A DNA stretch of 18,886 nt from Oscillospiraceae bacterium (GTDB taxonomy: Bacteria > Bacillota_A > Clostridia > Oscillospirales > Oscillospiraceae), in NCBI GenBank assembly GCA_015068055.1, contig SVLG01000041.1, positions 1 to 18,886 of the forward strand. The letters are read 5' to 3'. The notes beneath the pieces are model-generated. The model saw nothing but the letters and a program-made list of their open reading frames with translations. It ran no database searches and was not told the origin of the DNA. Within the stretch, counting starts at the first letter, position 1, and each line of letters starts with the position of its first letter. A program made the translations under genes and the position numbers. Positions 7,721 to 14,535 of the stretch are shown here, piece by piece.

Positions 7721-8338
7721 ATGGAGAACCGGCTCATTATCGGCATTGCCGGCGGCTCCGGCTCCGGCAAGACCACCCTCACGGAGCGGCTGGTGGAGCA
7801 CTTCGGCGATAAGCTCTGCGTAGTCACCCATGATAACTACTACCGGGCCCACAACGACCTGAGCTACGACGAGCGCGCCGCGCTCAACTACGACTGCCCC
7901 GACGCCTTTGAAAACGAGCTTTTCGTGGAGCAGCTTGCTCTTTTGCGCCAGGGCCGCAGCGTAAACTGCCCCGTCTACGACTTCACCGTCCACAACCGCA
8001 GCGACAAAACCATGGAGCTGACGCCCCGCCCCATCATTCTGGTGGAGGGCATCCTGATCTTCGCGGACGAGAGTCTCCGTGAGCAGATGGACATCCGGGT
8101 CTTTGTGGATACGGACGCAGACGTGCGCCTTGCCCGGCGCGTCCTCCGGGACAGCGAGGAGCGGGCCCGAAGCGTCCGGAGCATTGTGGACCAGTGGCAG
8201 AACACGGTAAAGCCCATGCACGAGCTTTACGTGGAACCCAGCAAAAAATACGCCCACGTGATCATCCCCGAGGGCGGCCACAACACCGTGGCCCTCGACA
8301 TGATCGTGGACCGGCTGGAACGACATCTGAAAAAGTGA
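7721..8338 (+). CDS. udk: Uridine kinase
   Basis: Udk phosphorylates uridine and cytidine to UMP and CMP with ATP or GTP. The 205-residue length is normal. Motifs are the P-loop GGSGSGKTT (11-19), THDNYYR followed by LNYDCPDAF (nucleoside-binding region), LVEGILIF (Walker B-like strand), and DTDADVRLARRVLRD with SVRSIVDQWQNTVKPMH (lid). The start abuts the permease stop, so import and phosphorylation of the substrate share one transcript and the phosphorylated nucleoside is trapped in the cell. This placement is the best clue that pyrimidine nucleosides are among the transported substrates. A 19-bp hairpin terminator follows within four bases of the stop. Confidence 0.95.
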   Translation: MENRLIIGIAGGSGSGKTTLTERLVEHFGDKLCVVTHDNYYRAHNDLSYDERAALNYDCPDAFENELFVEQLALLRQGRSVNCPVYDFTVHNRSDKTMELTPRPIILVEGILIFADESLREQMDIRVFVDTDADVRLARRVLRDSEERARSVRSIVDQWQNTVKPMHELYVEPSKKYAHVIIPEGGHNTVALDMIVDRLERHLKK

Positions 8339-8341
8339 GAA

Positions 8342-8383
8342 AAGAATAAACACCCGACTGAAAACAGTCGGGTGTTTATTCTT
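8342..8383. terminator. Bidirectional terminator between udk and the RHH gene
   Basis: AAGAATAAACACCCGACTG (8342-8360) pairs perfectly over 19 bp with 8365-8383 around AAAA. It starts four bases after the udk stop, and its right arm contains the last two sense codons and the stop of the minus-strand RHH gene. It therefore serves convergent genes with an unusually economical overlap of coding and terminator sequence. The U-run is weak on both strands (TTTATTCTT). Confidence 0.85.
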
Positions 8384-8528
8384 CTATCGGATGTTCTTCC
8401 ACATACTTCTTCAAAATGGTTTCCACCATATTGGAAAGGTTGCGGTTTTCCCTCTCCGCCAGTTGGCGCAGGGCTTCCACCAATTCATCCTCCAACCGAA
8501 AGCTGTAGGTTTTCTTTTCAATTCCCAT
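8376..8528 (-). CDS. Ribbon-helix-helix DNA-binding protein
   Basis: This 50-residue basic/acidic small protein matches the CopG/Arc type. A short beta strand KKTYSFRLEDEL (about 4-15) is followed by helix A (VEALRQLAERENR), the turn NLSNM, and helix B (VETILKKYVEEH). Members dimerise, insert the paired strands in the major groove and often repress their own promoters. I chose the ATG at 8528 because the longer reading to 8615 would run through the promoter and repeats, while GGTGAT sits 3 bases upstream. The gene diverges from the 52-codon gene at 8629. The intergenic inverted repeats overlap both -35 regions and are plausible operators. No toxin partner was recognised on its own transcript. 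Confidence 0.75.
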   Translation of the reverse strand: MGIEKKTYSFRLEDELVEALRQLAERENRNLSNMVETILKKYVEEHPIEE

Positions 8529-8542
8529 ATCATCACCGCTAA

Positions 8543-8610
8543 AATCATATAATACGTTGCAATACAACGCAAAGATTACATTGTATTGCTTTGTAATACG
8601 TGATATGATT
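8543..8610. promoter_or_regulatory. Symmetric divergent promoters with inverted-repeat operator
   Basis: For the plus strand, TTGTAT (8581-8586), a 17-base spacer and TATGAT (8604-8609) drive the 52-codon gene. For the minus strand, TTGCGT (complement of 8567-8572), a 17-base spacer and TATGAT (complement of 8544-8549) drive the RHH gene. GCAATACAA (8559-8567) and TTGTATTGC (8581-8589) form an inverted repeat with a 13-base gap. AATCATAT (8543-8550) and ATATGATT (8603-8610) form another on nearly the same centre. A bound RHH dimer pair here could control both genes. Confidence 0.6.
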
Positions 8611-8628
8611 TCCACGGGGGTGCCTGAT

Positions 8629-8787
8629 ATGACAGACTACCAAAAGATGTATCTCTTGCTCTTTAATGCCATTACAGATGCGCTGACTATGGCCGAGCGG
8701 GGCAAACTTGCGGATGCGCTGGAATTGCTGCGCCGCGCACAAGCCGAGACCGAAGAAATATATATGGAAACCTCCGAACAAAGGTAG
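8629..8787 (+). CDS. 52-residue protein of unknown function
   Basis: The product begins MTDYQKMYLLLFNAITDAL and is predicted to be mostly helical, with a second amphipathic stretch GKLADALELLRRAQAETEE ending near IYMETSEQR. It is acidic at the C-terminus and carries no catalytic motif. Short helical proteins ending in an AQxETEExY-like pattern are, as I recall, common near mobile regions of Clostridia, but I cannot name a family. I use the ATG at 8629 and not an upstream ATG at 8605, because the latter lies within the -10 box. GGGGGTG (8616-8622) could act as a weak ribosome binding site. It diverges from the RHH regulator and is followed by a large palindromic repeat. Confidence 0.55.
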   Translation: MTDYQKMYLLLFNAITDALTMAERGKLADALELLRRAQAETEEIYMETSEQR

Positions 8788-8806
8788 GTTCGCATGATTT
8801 TTCTTC

Positions 8807-8842
8807 CACACCATTTCTCTTTTGAAAAAGAGAAACGGTGTG
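8807..8842. repeat. Left local hairpin within the large palindrome
   Basis: CACACC and TTTCTCTTTT pair with AAAAGAGAAA and GGTGTG with one mismatch and a minimal loop. It lies 20 bases after the 52-codon gene and could stop its transcription. Its counterpart on the far side is 9112-9145. Confidence 0.6.
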
Positions 8843-9111
8843 CCAAAGAGAAAACCGCAAGGGGGGCTCCAAAAAGCCGCCCCCCTTGCATCCCCCCAAG
8901 ATAACTTGCAGCGTTCTATGCGAAATAAATACGGCTCATCCCTATAGGGGAATTGCTTGAAGCGCAGCAACTATGTATCCGTTCATGGCTGCGCCTGCCT
9001 ATTCCCTCTTAGGGATGAGTCGTTCTTATATGGCTGAAACTCGCCTTATTTCCTTGGGGGTGTGGGGGCGGCTTTTTGGAGCCCCCACCGTTTTTCTTTC
9101 TTTGGCCAAGT

Positions 9112-9145
9112 CCGTTTCTTTCTTTTTGCAAAAAGAAAGAAATGG
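9112..9145. repeat. Right local hairpin within the large palindrome
   Basis: TTTCTTTCTTTTT (9115-9127) pairs perfectly with AAAAAGAAAGAAA (9130-9142) around GC. It lies about 20 bases beyond the stop of the minus-strand phosphoesterase and may help to end that transcript. Confidence 0.6.
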
Positions 9146-9162
9146 CGGAAAATCGTCTCCCC

Positions 9163-10260
9163 TCATATCCTCTCATACTCTCCATCATACCAGCCCGATA
9201 CGCCGTTTTTCTTGATCCACGCACCCCGCTCGGTTTGGCGCACCAACGAGAGGATGTCCCCCGGCTCTACCGCCGGGCGGTAGTCGGTGCAGTCGTTGAC
9301 CAGCAGCCGGCCCTTGTGTTCAAAGAGAAAGTCCGCAGGCACCCAAAGCTCGTAGCCGCTGCTTTTCTGCCGTACAAGGCGGAAATCGCCGTCCGCGTCC
9401 AGAACCTCCACCTCGTTGTCGCCCCAGGGGACATAGCGGCTCGTTTCGCTCTCCGTCTGATGGGAAAGCGCCCGGACCAGGGGGAAGGGATCGTACCAGA
9501 CGGCGTCAAAGCGGCCGTTTTCAAGGATGAGTGCGTTCAGCTGGCCGTCGTCCTTCAGCACACAGGCCCCGTCGATGGAGACGATGCGGCAGTCTTCGTC
9601 GATGCGCGGCGTGGCCACGGTGATATCGTTGCGGTAGAGCATCACCGGCGTGTGGCCGCAGATGACCCACTTATCAAAGCGGCGGCTGCCGTCGGCAAAA
9701 CGGTCGTACTTCATGCACTTCCAGCCGCTGGCTTCTTCCCAGTCCACCCCCTCCGGGGGCAGACCGCCGTGGACAAAAACATAGTCCTCGCTCTCCAGAA
9801 TGTGGGGCAGGGAGCGGAGAAAGTCCAGCTCCGGGGCAAAGCGCGATGGGATCACGCGGCGAAGCGCCCCAAGGTCCATGTCCTCCGTGACCTCAAGCCC
9901 CGCCTCCCGGCACATCTCCCAGACGAGGCCCCGGCTCCGGCCGGGCTTGGGATGGAGCATGTAGTGCAGCAGCCCCGCCATGGCCTCCTCCCCGGACGCG
10001 TCAAAGGCCGTGTGCCAGCCGTCACAGTTGCCCAGAAGGGCAAAGACGTTGCAGCGGTCCCGGAGGGCCATGATGTACCGGAGAGTCGCCAGATTTTCCG
10101 GCCCCTTCTCCACCATGTCTCCCAGAAAAAGGAGGGCGTCCTCCGACCTCAGGGCGAGTTTCGCCAGCAGACCCCGGAGATAGCTCAGCTCCCCATGGAT
10201 ATCCGAGATCACCGCCACGCGGCGAAAGGGCCGCAGGCAAATGCGCCGTACAACCGCCAT
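9163..10260 (-). CDS. Metallophosphoesterase with C-terminal SH3-like segment
   Basis: The N-terminal two thirds carry the calcineurin-like metal-binding blocks in order: SDIHGE, FLGDMVEKGPEN, LLGNCDGWH, VHGGLPP and CGHTPV. These ligate two metal ions in protein-phosphatase and ApaH-like enzymes. GNCDGWH replaces the usual GNHE or GNHD (Asn-Cys-Asp), so it is a divergent branch and its substrate is unknown. After about residue 260 there are two beta-rich segments, one with ELWVPADF and one with PGDILSLVRQTERGAW followed by NGVSGWYD. These resemble bacterial SH3 repeats and are unusual for this family. I start at the ATG at 10260, sharing one base with the upstream TGA (TGATG), which implies coupling to the fusion gene. 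A TTG one codon earlier is possible. Confidence 0.88.
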   Translation of the reverse strand: MAVVRRICLRPFRRVAVISDIHGELSYLRGLLAKLALRSEDALLFLGDMVEKGPENLATLRYIMALRDRCNVFALLGNCDGWHTAFDASGEEAMAGLLHYMLHPKPGRSRGLVWEMCREAGLEVTEDMDLGALRRVIPSRFAPELDFLRSLPHILESEDYVFVHGGLPPEGVDWEEASGWKCMKYDRFADGSRRFDKWVICGHTPVMLYRNDITVATPRIDEDCRIVSIDGACVLKDDGQLNALILENGRFDAVWYDPFPLVRALSHQTESETSRYVPWGDNEVEVLDADGDFRLVRQKSSGYELWVPADFLFEHKGRLLVNDCTDYRPAVEPGDILSLVRQTERGAWIKKNGVSGWYDGEYERI

Positions 10261-11384
10261 CAAATCTCCTTTTCCAGCCGGATGAGATCGCCGAAGGCCC
10301 CGGGCTCACTGCCGCAGCGGACAAAGCCCAGATGCTCGTAAAAGGCCAGCGCGGGATTATGGGGCGCGGTGCAGAGACGGATGCGCTTTCTTCCCAGCTC
10401 CCGGAAGCGGCTCACCGCCTCGCCGATGAGCTGGATGCCGAAGCCCTTGCCCCGCATCTCCGGCCGAAGATAGAGAAAGCTCACCCAGCCGTAGCCATGG
10501 TGTTCGCCCCGGAGCTCGTCCAGAGCCAGTACCCCCGCAAAGTCATCTCCCCGCCACGCGCTCTGTATCGCCCGCTCCGACGTCCGCGCCCGGCACAAGG
10601 CACCCAGCCAGCAGGCCGTTTCGTCAAAGCCCCGGAGCGACCCGTGGGCATAACGCCACGCGTCCTCATAGCAGTCCAGAAAGAGCCGCCGCTCCTTTTC
10701 CACATCCATCCGTTCAAAGCGGAGGTTGGTGTCCGCAAAGCCGTTTTTCCCCAGCCACTTCCGCTTACCGCTGCCGCGCAGAGACTCCGGCAGGTGCTCC
10801 GTGTCGTTGTAGCTCTCCGCCCGCAGCTGTCCGTTCTCATAAAGAACGACGGCCACGGCGGTATTGTCCGGAGTCCGGATTTCCCCGAGCTGCTCGGGCG
10901 CAAGGCCCATGAGCTTTGCCATCAGCACGCGGATGGCCATACCATGGCTGCCCACCATGACGCTTTCCCCTTCATGGCGCGCGCCGATCTCCAGCAGTGC
11001 CGCCTCCATCCGCGCCCGGACCGCATCCAGCGGCTCCGAGCCGGGAACGGAAAAGCGATAGGGGGAAAACAGAAAGTTCCCGATTTCCTCCGGGTATTCC
11101 CGGGTAAGATTTCCCCAGGGTCTTCCCTCCCAGACGCCAAAGCAGACTTCCCGGAGCCGCTCATCCGTGACAACGTCCTGTCCCGAGCCGATGGCCACGG
11201 TGTCCGCCGCCCGCCGCAGGTCGCTGGCATAAACCGCCGCCAGCTCCACGCCGGCAAAGCGCTCCCGCAGCGCCTCGGCCTGCTGCCGCCCGCCGGGGGT
11301 CAACGGCGCGTCAAACTGGCCCTGACAGCGGCGGTAGTAGTTGCCCTCCGCCTCGCCGTGCCTCACCAGGAATATTTTCGTCAT
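10260..11384 (-). CDS. Histidine phosphatase (phosphoglycerate-mutase-like) fused to a GNAT acetyltransferase
   Basis: This 374-residue protein has two domains. Residues 1-195 form a histidine phosphatase: LVRHGEAEGN (6-15, phospho-acceptor His9), TPGGRQQA, YASDLRRAADT (Arg57/58), the Glu near 82-86 and GSHGMAIR (145-152, second His147). Such enzymes remove phosphate from small metabolites. Residues about 220-374 form a GNAT domain, with the acetyl-CoA loop RPEMRGKGFG (307-316) and NPALAFYEHLGF near the end. The start at 11384 is preferred because it gives MTKIFLVRHGE, normal for the family, with GGAGTG 10 bases upstream. The longer reading to 11552 crosses the divergent promoter. It is coupled by TGATG to the metallophosphoesterase. 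The shared substrate is unknown. Confidence 0.9.
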   Translation of the reverse strand: MTKIFLVRHGEAEGNYYRRCQGQFDAPLTPGGRQQAEALRERFAGVELAAVYASDLRRAADTVAIGSGQDVVTDERLREVCFGVWEGRPWGNLTREYPEEIGNFLFSPYRFSVPGSEPLDAVRARMEAALLEIGARHEGESVMVGSHGMAIRVLMAKLMGLAPEQLGEIRTPDNTAVAVVLYENGQLRAESYNDTEHLPESLRGSGKRKWLGKNGFADTNLRFERMDVEKERRLFLDCYEDAWRYAHGSLRGFDETACWLGALCRARTSERAIQSAWRGDDFAGVLALDELRGEHHGYGWVSFLYLRPEMRGKGFGIQLIGEAVSRFRELGRKRIRLCTAPHNPALAFYEHLGFVRCGSEPGAFGDLIRLEKEI

Positions 11385-11387
11385 ATC

Positions 11388-11455
11388 TTGCTTACACTCC
11401 GTTTTTGGGATATAATAACTTGTTGGATTATACCACAGACGCCCTTTGAAGTACA
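11388..11455. promoter_or_regulatory. Divergent promoter region
   Basis: On the plus strand, TTGCTT (11388-11393) and TATAAT (11411-11416) with a 17-base spacer point toward the glycosyltransferase operon. On the minus strand, TATAAT (complement of 11427-11432) with a weaker TGTACT (complement of 11450-11455) points toward the phosphatase-GNAT gene. The two promoters lie within 70 bases and partly face through one another, so polymerase occlusion or shared control is possible. Confidence 0.6.
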
Positions 11456-11475
11456 GGGAAAAGTCCGGAGGTTTC

Positions 11476-13245
11476 ATGAGCGAACTCACCGTTATCTTCC
11501 CCACGGCGGCGGCACTTTTCGTGCTGCTGCTCTGCAGTGAATATATCCGCACCCGTGCCCTCGCCCCCCGGCGGGAAACGCGGGAGGTGCATATGCAGCG
11601 ATCCGACCATATAACAGCCTGGGCCCTCGCCGCCCTCTATGCCGTGGTGGCCTTCAGCAATCTGGGCGATACGAAGGCCGTGGAGAGCTACTGCCGCCCG
11701 GAAGCCGGGGAAGGGCTGTATTTTGAGATCCCCCAGGGGGAGAGCCTTGGCCGCATGCAGTGGTTCGCCGGGCTCAAGACCGGACAGTGGGAGCTGCTGC
11801 AGTCCGCCGACGGCGAAAACTGGGAAGCCGCCATGGCGCTGGAACACAACTATGTGGCCGTGCTCAAGTGGAACGAGAGCGCGGCGGAGCAGCCCCTCAG
11901 CGGCCCCTACTTCCTCCTCCGCAGCAGCGGCGGCATCGAGTTGGGAGAGCTTTCCCTCTATAACGCCGCCGGGGCGCGGCTCTGGCCTGTGAGCTGCTCG
12001 GAAAACGCCGTGGCCCTCTTTGACGAGGCGGAGCTGGTACCGGAGAGCCAGACCCATTTGAACTCCGGCTACTTTGACGAGATCTACCATCCCCGGACGG
12101 CCTGGGAGGGGCTGCGGGGCCTGTCCATGTACGAGATCACCCACCCCCCGCTGGGCAAGCTCATCCTTTCCCTGGGCATCCTGCTCTTTGGCATGTGCCC
12201 CTTTGGCTGGCGCTTCATGGGCACCCTCTGCGGCGTGCTGATGCTGCCGCTGCTCTATGCCTTCATCAAGCGTCTCTTTGGCCGGCGGAACATGGCCGTC
12301 TGCGGCACGCTGATCTTCGCGGCGGACTTCATGCACTTCACCCAGACCCGCATCGCCACCATCGATACCTACGGCGTTTTGTTCACCCTGGCCATGTACT
12401 ATTTCATGTACCGCTTTGTGGACGGAGAAAACGAAACACAGCCCACGCGGATGCTGGCCCTCTCGGGCCTCTCCTTCGGTCTGGGCGCTGCCAGCAAGTG
12501 GACCTGTCTCTATGCCGGGGCGGGTCTGGCGGTGATCTGGCTCTTGTACTGGGTGCAGCGCCGGGAGCTGTTCAAAGCGGCCTTCTGGAAAAATGTGGCG
12601 GAGTGCCTTGTGTTTTTCGTGGCCCTGCCCGCGCTGATCTACTATCTCAGCTACCTGCCCTACGGCCTTGCCGAGGGGATGAAGTTCCCCGGCATGTACT
12701 TTAAGGGGGACTACCTCCGGCTGGTGCTGGGAAACCAGAGCTATATGTTCGGCTACCATTCCAAGCTGGTGGCCACCCATCCCTACTCCTCCAGCTGGTG
12801 GCAGTGGCTCATCAACGCCCGGCCCATCCTCTACTATCTGGAGTACTTCGACGACGGCAGCAAGTCCTGCATCGCCGCCTTCACCAATCCCCTCCTCTGC
12901 TGGGGCGGCCTCGCGGCAGTCCTCGGCTGCGCCGCGGCCTCCCGCCGGGACAAAAAGGCCCTCTTTATCCTGATCGGGTATCTGGCCCAGCTCCTGCCCT
13001 GGGTGCCGGTGCAGCGGCTGACCTTCGCCTATCACTACTTTCCCTGCACCCTCTTTCTGACCCTCGCCGTGGTCTACTGTCTCGAGAGCATCGAGAGCCG
13101 GGGCCGGCAGAAATGGCAGCGTGTCAGCTTTACGGCGGCCGTCATGGCCCTCTTTGCCGCCTTCTACCCGGTCCTCTCCGGGGTAGCCATCGACCGGGCC
13201 CTTTGTACCAAACTCCTGCAGTGGTTCCCCAGCTGGCCCATCTGA
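11476..13245 (+). CDS. PMT-like (GT39) membrane glycosyltransferase
   Basis: This 589-residue polytopic protein resembles protein O-mannosyltransferases and other lipid-carrier-dependent glycosyltransferases. A helix near the N-terminus (about 6-20) and a second (about 50-65) precede a beta-rich extracytoplasmic insert of about 110 residues. Then comes the family core: YFDEIYHPRTAWEGL (from 199, with Asp201/Glu202 as catalytic acidic pair), YEITHPPLGK (219-228) and TRIATIDTYGVLFTLAMYY. At least eight more hydrophobic helices follow. The enzyme likely transfers a sugar from a polyprenyl-phosphate carrier outside the membrane. I use the ATG at 11476, 5 bases after GGAGG, in preference to a TTG at 11446. 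The acceptor is unknown. It heads an operon with PHP, rpiB and a DUF4015-type protein. Confidence 0.88.
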   Translation: MSELTVIFPTAAALFVLLLCSEYIRTRALAPRRETREVHMQRSDHITAWALAALYAVVAFSNLGDTKAVESYCRPEAGEGLYFEIPQGESLGRMQWFAGLKTGQWELLQSADGENWEAAMALEHNYVAVLKWNESAAEQPLSGPYFLLRSSGGIELGELSLYNAAGARLWPVSCSENAVALFDEAELVPESQTHLNSGYFDEIYHPRTAWEGLRGLSMYEITHPPLGKLILSLGILLFGMCPFGWRFMGTLCGVLMLPLLYAFIKRLFGRRNMAVCGTLIFAADFMHFTQTRIATIDTYGVLFTLAMYYFMYRFVDGENETQPTRMLALSGLSFGLGAASKWTCLYAGAGLAVIWLLYWVQRRELFKAAFWKNVAECLVFFVALPALIYYLSYLPYGLAEGMKFPGMYFKGDYLRLVLGNQSYMFGYHSKLVATHPYSSSWWQWLINARPILYYLEYFDDGSKSCIAAFTNPLLCWGGLAAVLGCAAASRRDKKALFILIGYLAQLLPWVPVQRLTFAYHYFPCTLFLTLAVVYCLESIESRGRQKWQRVSFTAAVMALFAAFYPVLSGVAIDRALCTKLLQWFPSWPI

Positions 13246-13259
13246 GAAAGGATCGACCT

Positions 13260-14081
13260 ATGCGTTACGCCAATCAGCACATGCACTCCGCCTTCGCCTC
13301 CTTTGACGCGGAGGGGAGTCTGGGCGAGATGATCGCCGCCTCGGCAGAGGCGGGTCTCTCCCTCATCTGCTTCACCGACCATATGGACATGGCCGACGAG
13401 AAAACCGGCCGGGCCCGCAGCGCCCTGCCTGAGCGCCGGGACAGCTTCCTGCGCCGCCGCGCCGCCGCCGAGAGTCTTCTCCCGCCGGGGCTGACCGTCC
13501 GCTTCGGTATGGAGCTGGGCGGACCCATGCAGCTGCCCCATGAGGCGGTGGAGGCCACAGACCTGCCGGGGCTGGACTTTGTCATCGCGTCGGTGCATAA
13601 TATCCCCAACGTGCCGGACTTCTACTTCCACCCCTTCGGCTGCGAAGAGGAGTGCGAGGCGCTGAACCGCCGCTATCTTCTGGAGCTGCTCCGTCTGGCG
13701 GACTTTCCGGACTTTGACGTCATGGGCCACATCGGCTACACCACCCGCTATATGCGCCAGCTGGGCTTCGCCGAGTGCATCACCGTGGACAAGTATGGCG
13801 ACGAGCTGCGCGCCATCCTGGCCCGGCTCATTGAAAACGGCAGAGGCCTTGAGTGCAACACCTCCGGCTACCGGGACGCCGGTGCGCCCTATCCGGGGGA
13901 GGACATCCTCCGGCTCTACCGATCTCTGGGCGGCGAGATCATCACCGTGGGCTCCGATGCCCACAGCCCCTCACAGGTGGCCTTCGGCATCCGGGAGGGC
14001 TATGAGCTGCTGAAAAACTGCGGTTTCCGCTATGTCTCCGAGTTCCGGGAGCGGCAGTGTGAATTTATACCTCTCACTTAA
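13260..14081 (+). CDS. PHP-family histidinol-phosphatase-like hydrolase
   Basis: This 273-residue protein has the PHP metal-site motifs of HisJ/HisK-type histidinol phosphatases: QHMHSAFASFD at the N-terminus, CFTDHMD, RFGMELG, IASVHNI, VMGHIGYTTRYM, LECNTSGY and VGSDAHSPSQVAFGI. The His and Asp residues bind three metal ions. AAAGGAT precedes the ATG, 14 bases after the glycosyltransferase stop. Histidinol phosphatase is the natural assignment by family, but no other his gene is near, and PHP enzymes vary in substrate. A related phosphoester, such as a sugar phosphate, remains possible given the glycosyltransferase and rpiB neighbours. The longer in-frame reading upstream of 13260 overlaps the glycosyltransferase gene and was rejected. 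Confidence 0.88.
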   Translation: MRYANQHMHSAFASFDAEGSLGEMIAASAEAGLSLICFTDHMDMADEKTGRARSALPERRDSFLRRRAAAESLLPPGLTVRFGMELGGPMQLPHEAVEATDLPGLDFVIASVHNIPNVPDFYFHPFGCEEECEALNRRYLLELLRLADFPDFDVMGHIGYTTRYMRQLGFAECITVDKYGDELRAILARLIENGRGLECNTSGYRDAGAPYPGEDILRLYRSLGGEIITVGSDAHSPSQVAFGIREGYELLKNCGFRYVSEFRERQCEFIPLT

Positions 14082-14099
14082 AGAAAGGAAACAGATACT

Positions 14100-14534
14100 A
14101 TGATCGCTATTGCTTCCGACCACGGCGGCTTCGCCCTCAAGCAGGAGCTTATCTCTCAGCTGAAAAAGGACGGCATCGCTTTTGAGGATCTGGGTACTTA
14201 TACGGAGGAGAGCTGCGACTACCCCGCCTATGCCGAAAAGCTCTGTCGGGCCGTGGTTGCCGGTACCTATGAAAAGGGCATCCTCGTCTGCGGCACCGGC
14301 ATCGGCATGTCCATGGCCGCCAACAAGATCGCCGGCGTCCGCTGCGCCCTCTGCTCCGACTGCTTCAGCGCCGAGATGACCCGCCGCCACAACGACGCCA
14401 ACGTTCTGGCTCTGGGCGGCCGTGTGCTGGGCGTGGAGCTGGCCCGGCGCATTATGAACATCTTCCTCTCCACCCCCTTTGACGGCGGCCGTCATCAGCG
14501 CCGGGTGGATCAGATGATGGCGCTGGAGGGCTGA
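14100..14534 (+). CDS. rpiB: Ribose-5-phosphate isomerase B
   Basis: RpiB interconverts ribulose-5-phosphate and ribose-5-phosphate. The 144-residue length is typical of the RpiB/LacAB family. It opens IAIASDHGGFALK with the conserved Asp-His phosphate and ring-opening region. It then has DYPAYA, the active-site cysteine context CGTGIGMSMAANK, RCALCSD, RRHNDANVLALGGR and, near the C-terminus, GGRHQRRV. The bacterial E. coli-like form keeps Cys in VCGTGIG as here. AAAGGAA lies upstream of the ATG, and the stop is followed one base later by the next ATG. It links to nucleoside breakdown through pentose phosphates, although it shares an operon with cell-envelope genes. Confidence 0.95.
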   Translation: MIAIASDHGGFALKQELISQLKKDGIAFEDLGTYTEESCDYPAYAEKLCRAVVAGTYEKGILVCGTGIGMSMAANKIAGVRCALCSDCFSAEMTRRHNDANVLALGGRVLGVELARRIMNIFLSTPFDGGRHQRRVDQMMALEG

Positions 14535-14535
14535 C

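Larger units (their letters stand above)
8795..9154. repeat. About 360-base imperfect palindrome (MITE-like or structured repeat)
   Basis: Almost everything between the 52-codon gene and the minus-strand gene ending at 9163 folds back on itself around base 8976. Matched pairs from outside in are: the T/A-rich hairpins 8807-8842 and 9112-9145; the G-run, CTCCAAAAAGCC, C-run blocks 8862-8884 and 9064-9086; CTCATCCCTA/AGGGATGAG blocks 8931-8953 and 9001-9023; and GCGCAGC 8962-8968 with GCTGCGC 8988-8994 around a 19-base loop. Each outer block also forms its own local hairpin. No convincing gene is inside. It may be a non-autonomous mobile element, an intergenic repeat of the REP/ERIC kind, or a large bidirectional termination structure between convergent genes. 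Confidence 0.7.

Noticed and set aside
6692..8353. A 553-codon minus-strand open frame opposite the second permease and udk
   Set aside because: Shadow of secure genes. It crosses two unrelated genes and shows no domain.
8376..8787. Classical toxin-antitoxin module
   Set aside because: The genes diverge and do not share a transcript, and the 52-residue protein lacks any toxin motif I can recognise.
8795..9154. A retron msr-msd or other reverse-transcriptase-linked RNA
   Set aside because: The long inverted structure suggested it, but no reverse transcriptase or partner gene is near.
8545..9224. Several small frames within the large palindrome (for example 8545-8970 minus and 8973-9215 plus)
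   Set aside because: They translate repeat arms, have no good ribosome binding site and include low-complexity Phe/Lys runs from the T/A-rich hairpins.
9076..11540. Two long plus-strand frames (421 and 402 codons) opposite the phosphoesterase and the phosphatase-GNAT fusion
   Set aside because: They lack family patterns, and one begins inside the palindromic repeat. The minus-strand proteins carry the catalytic motifs.
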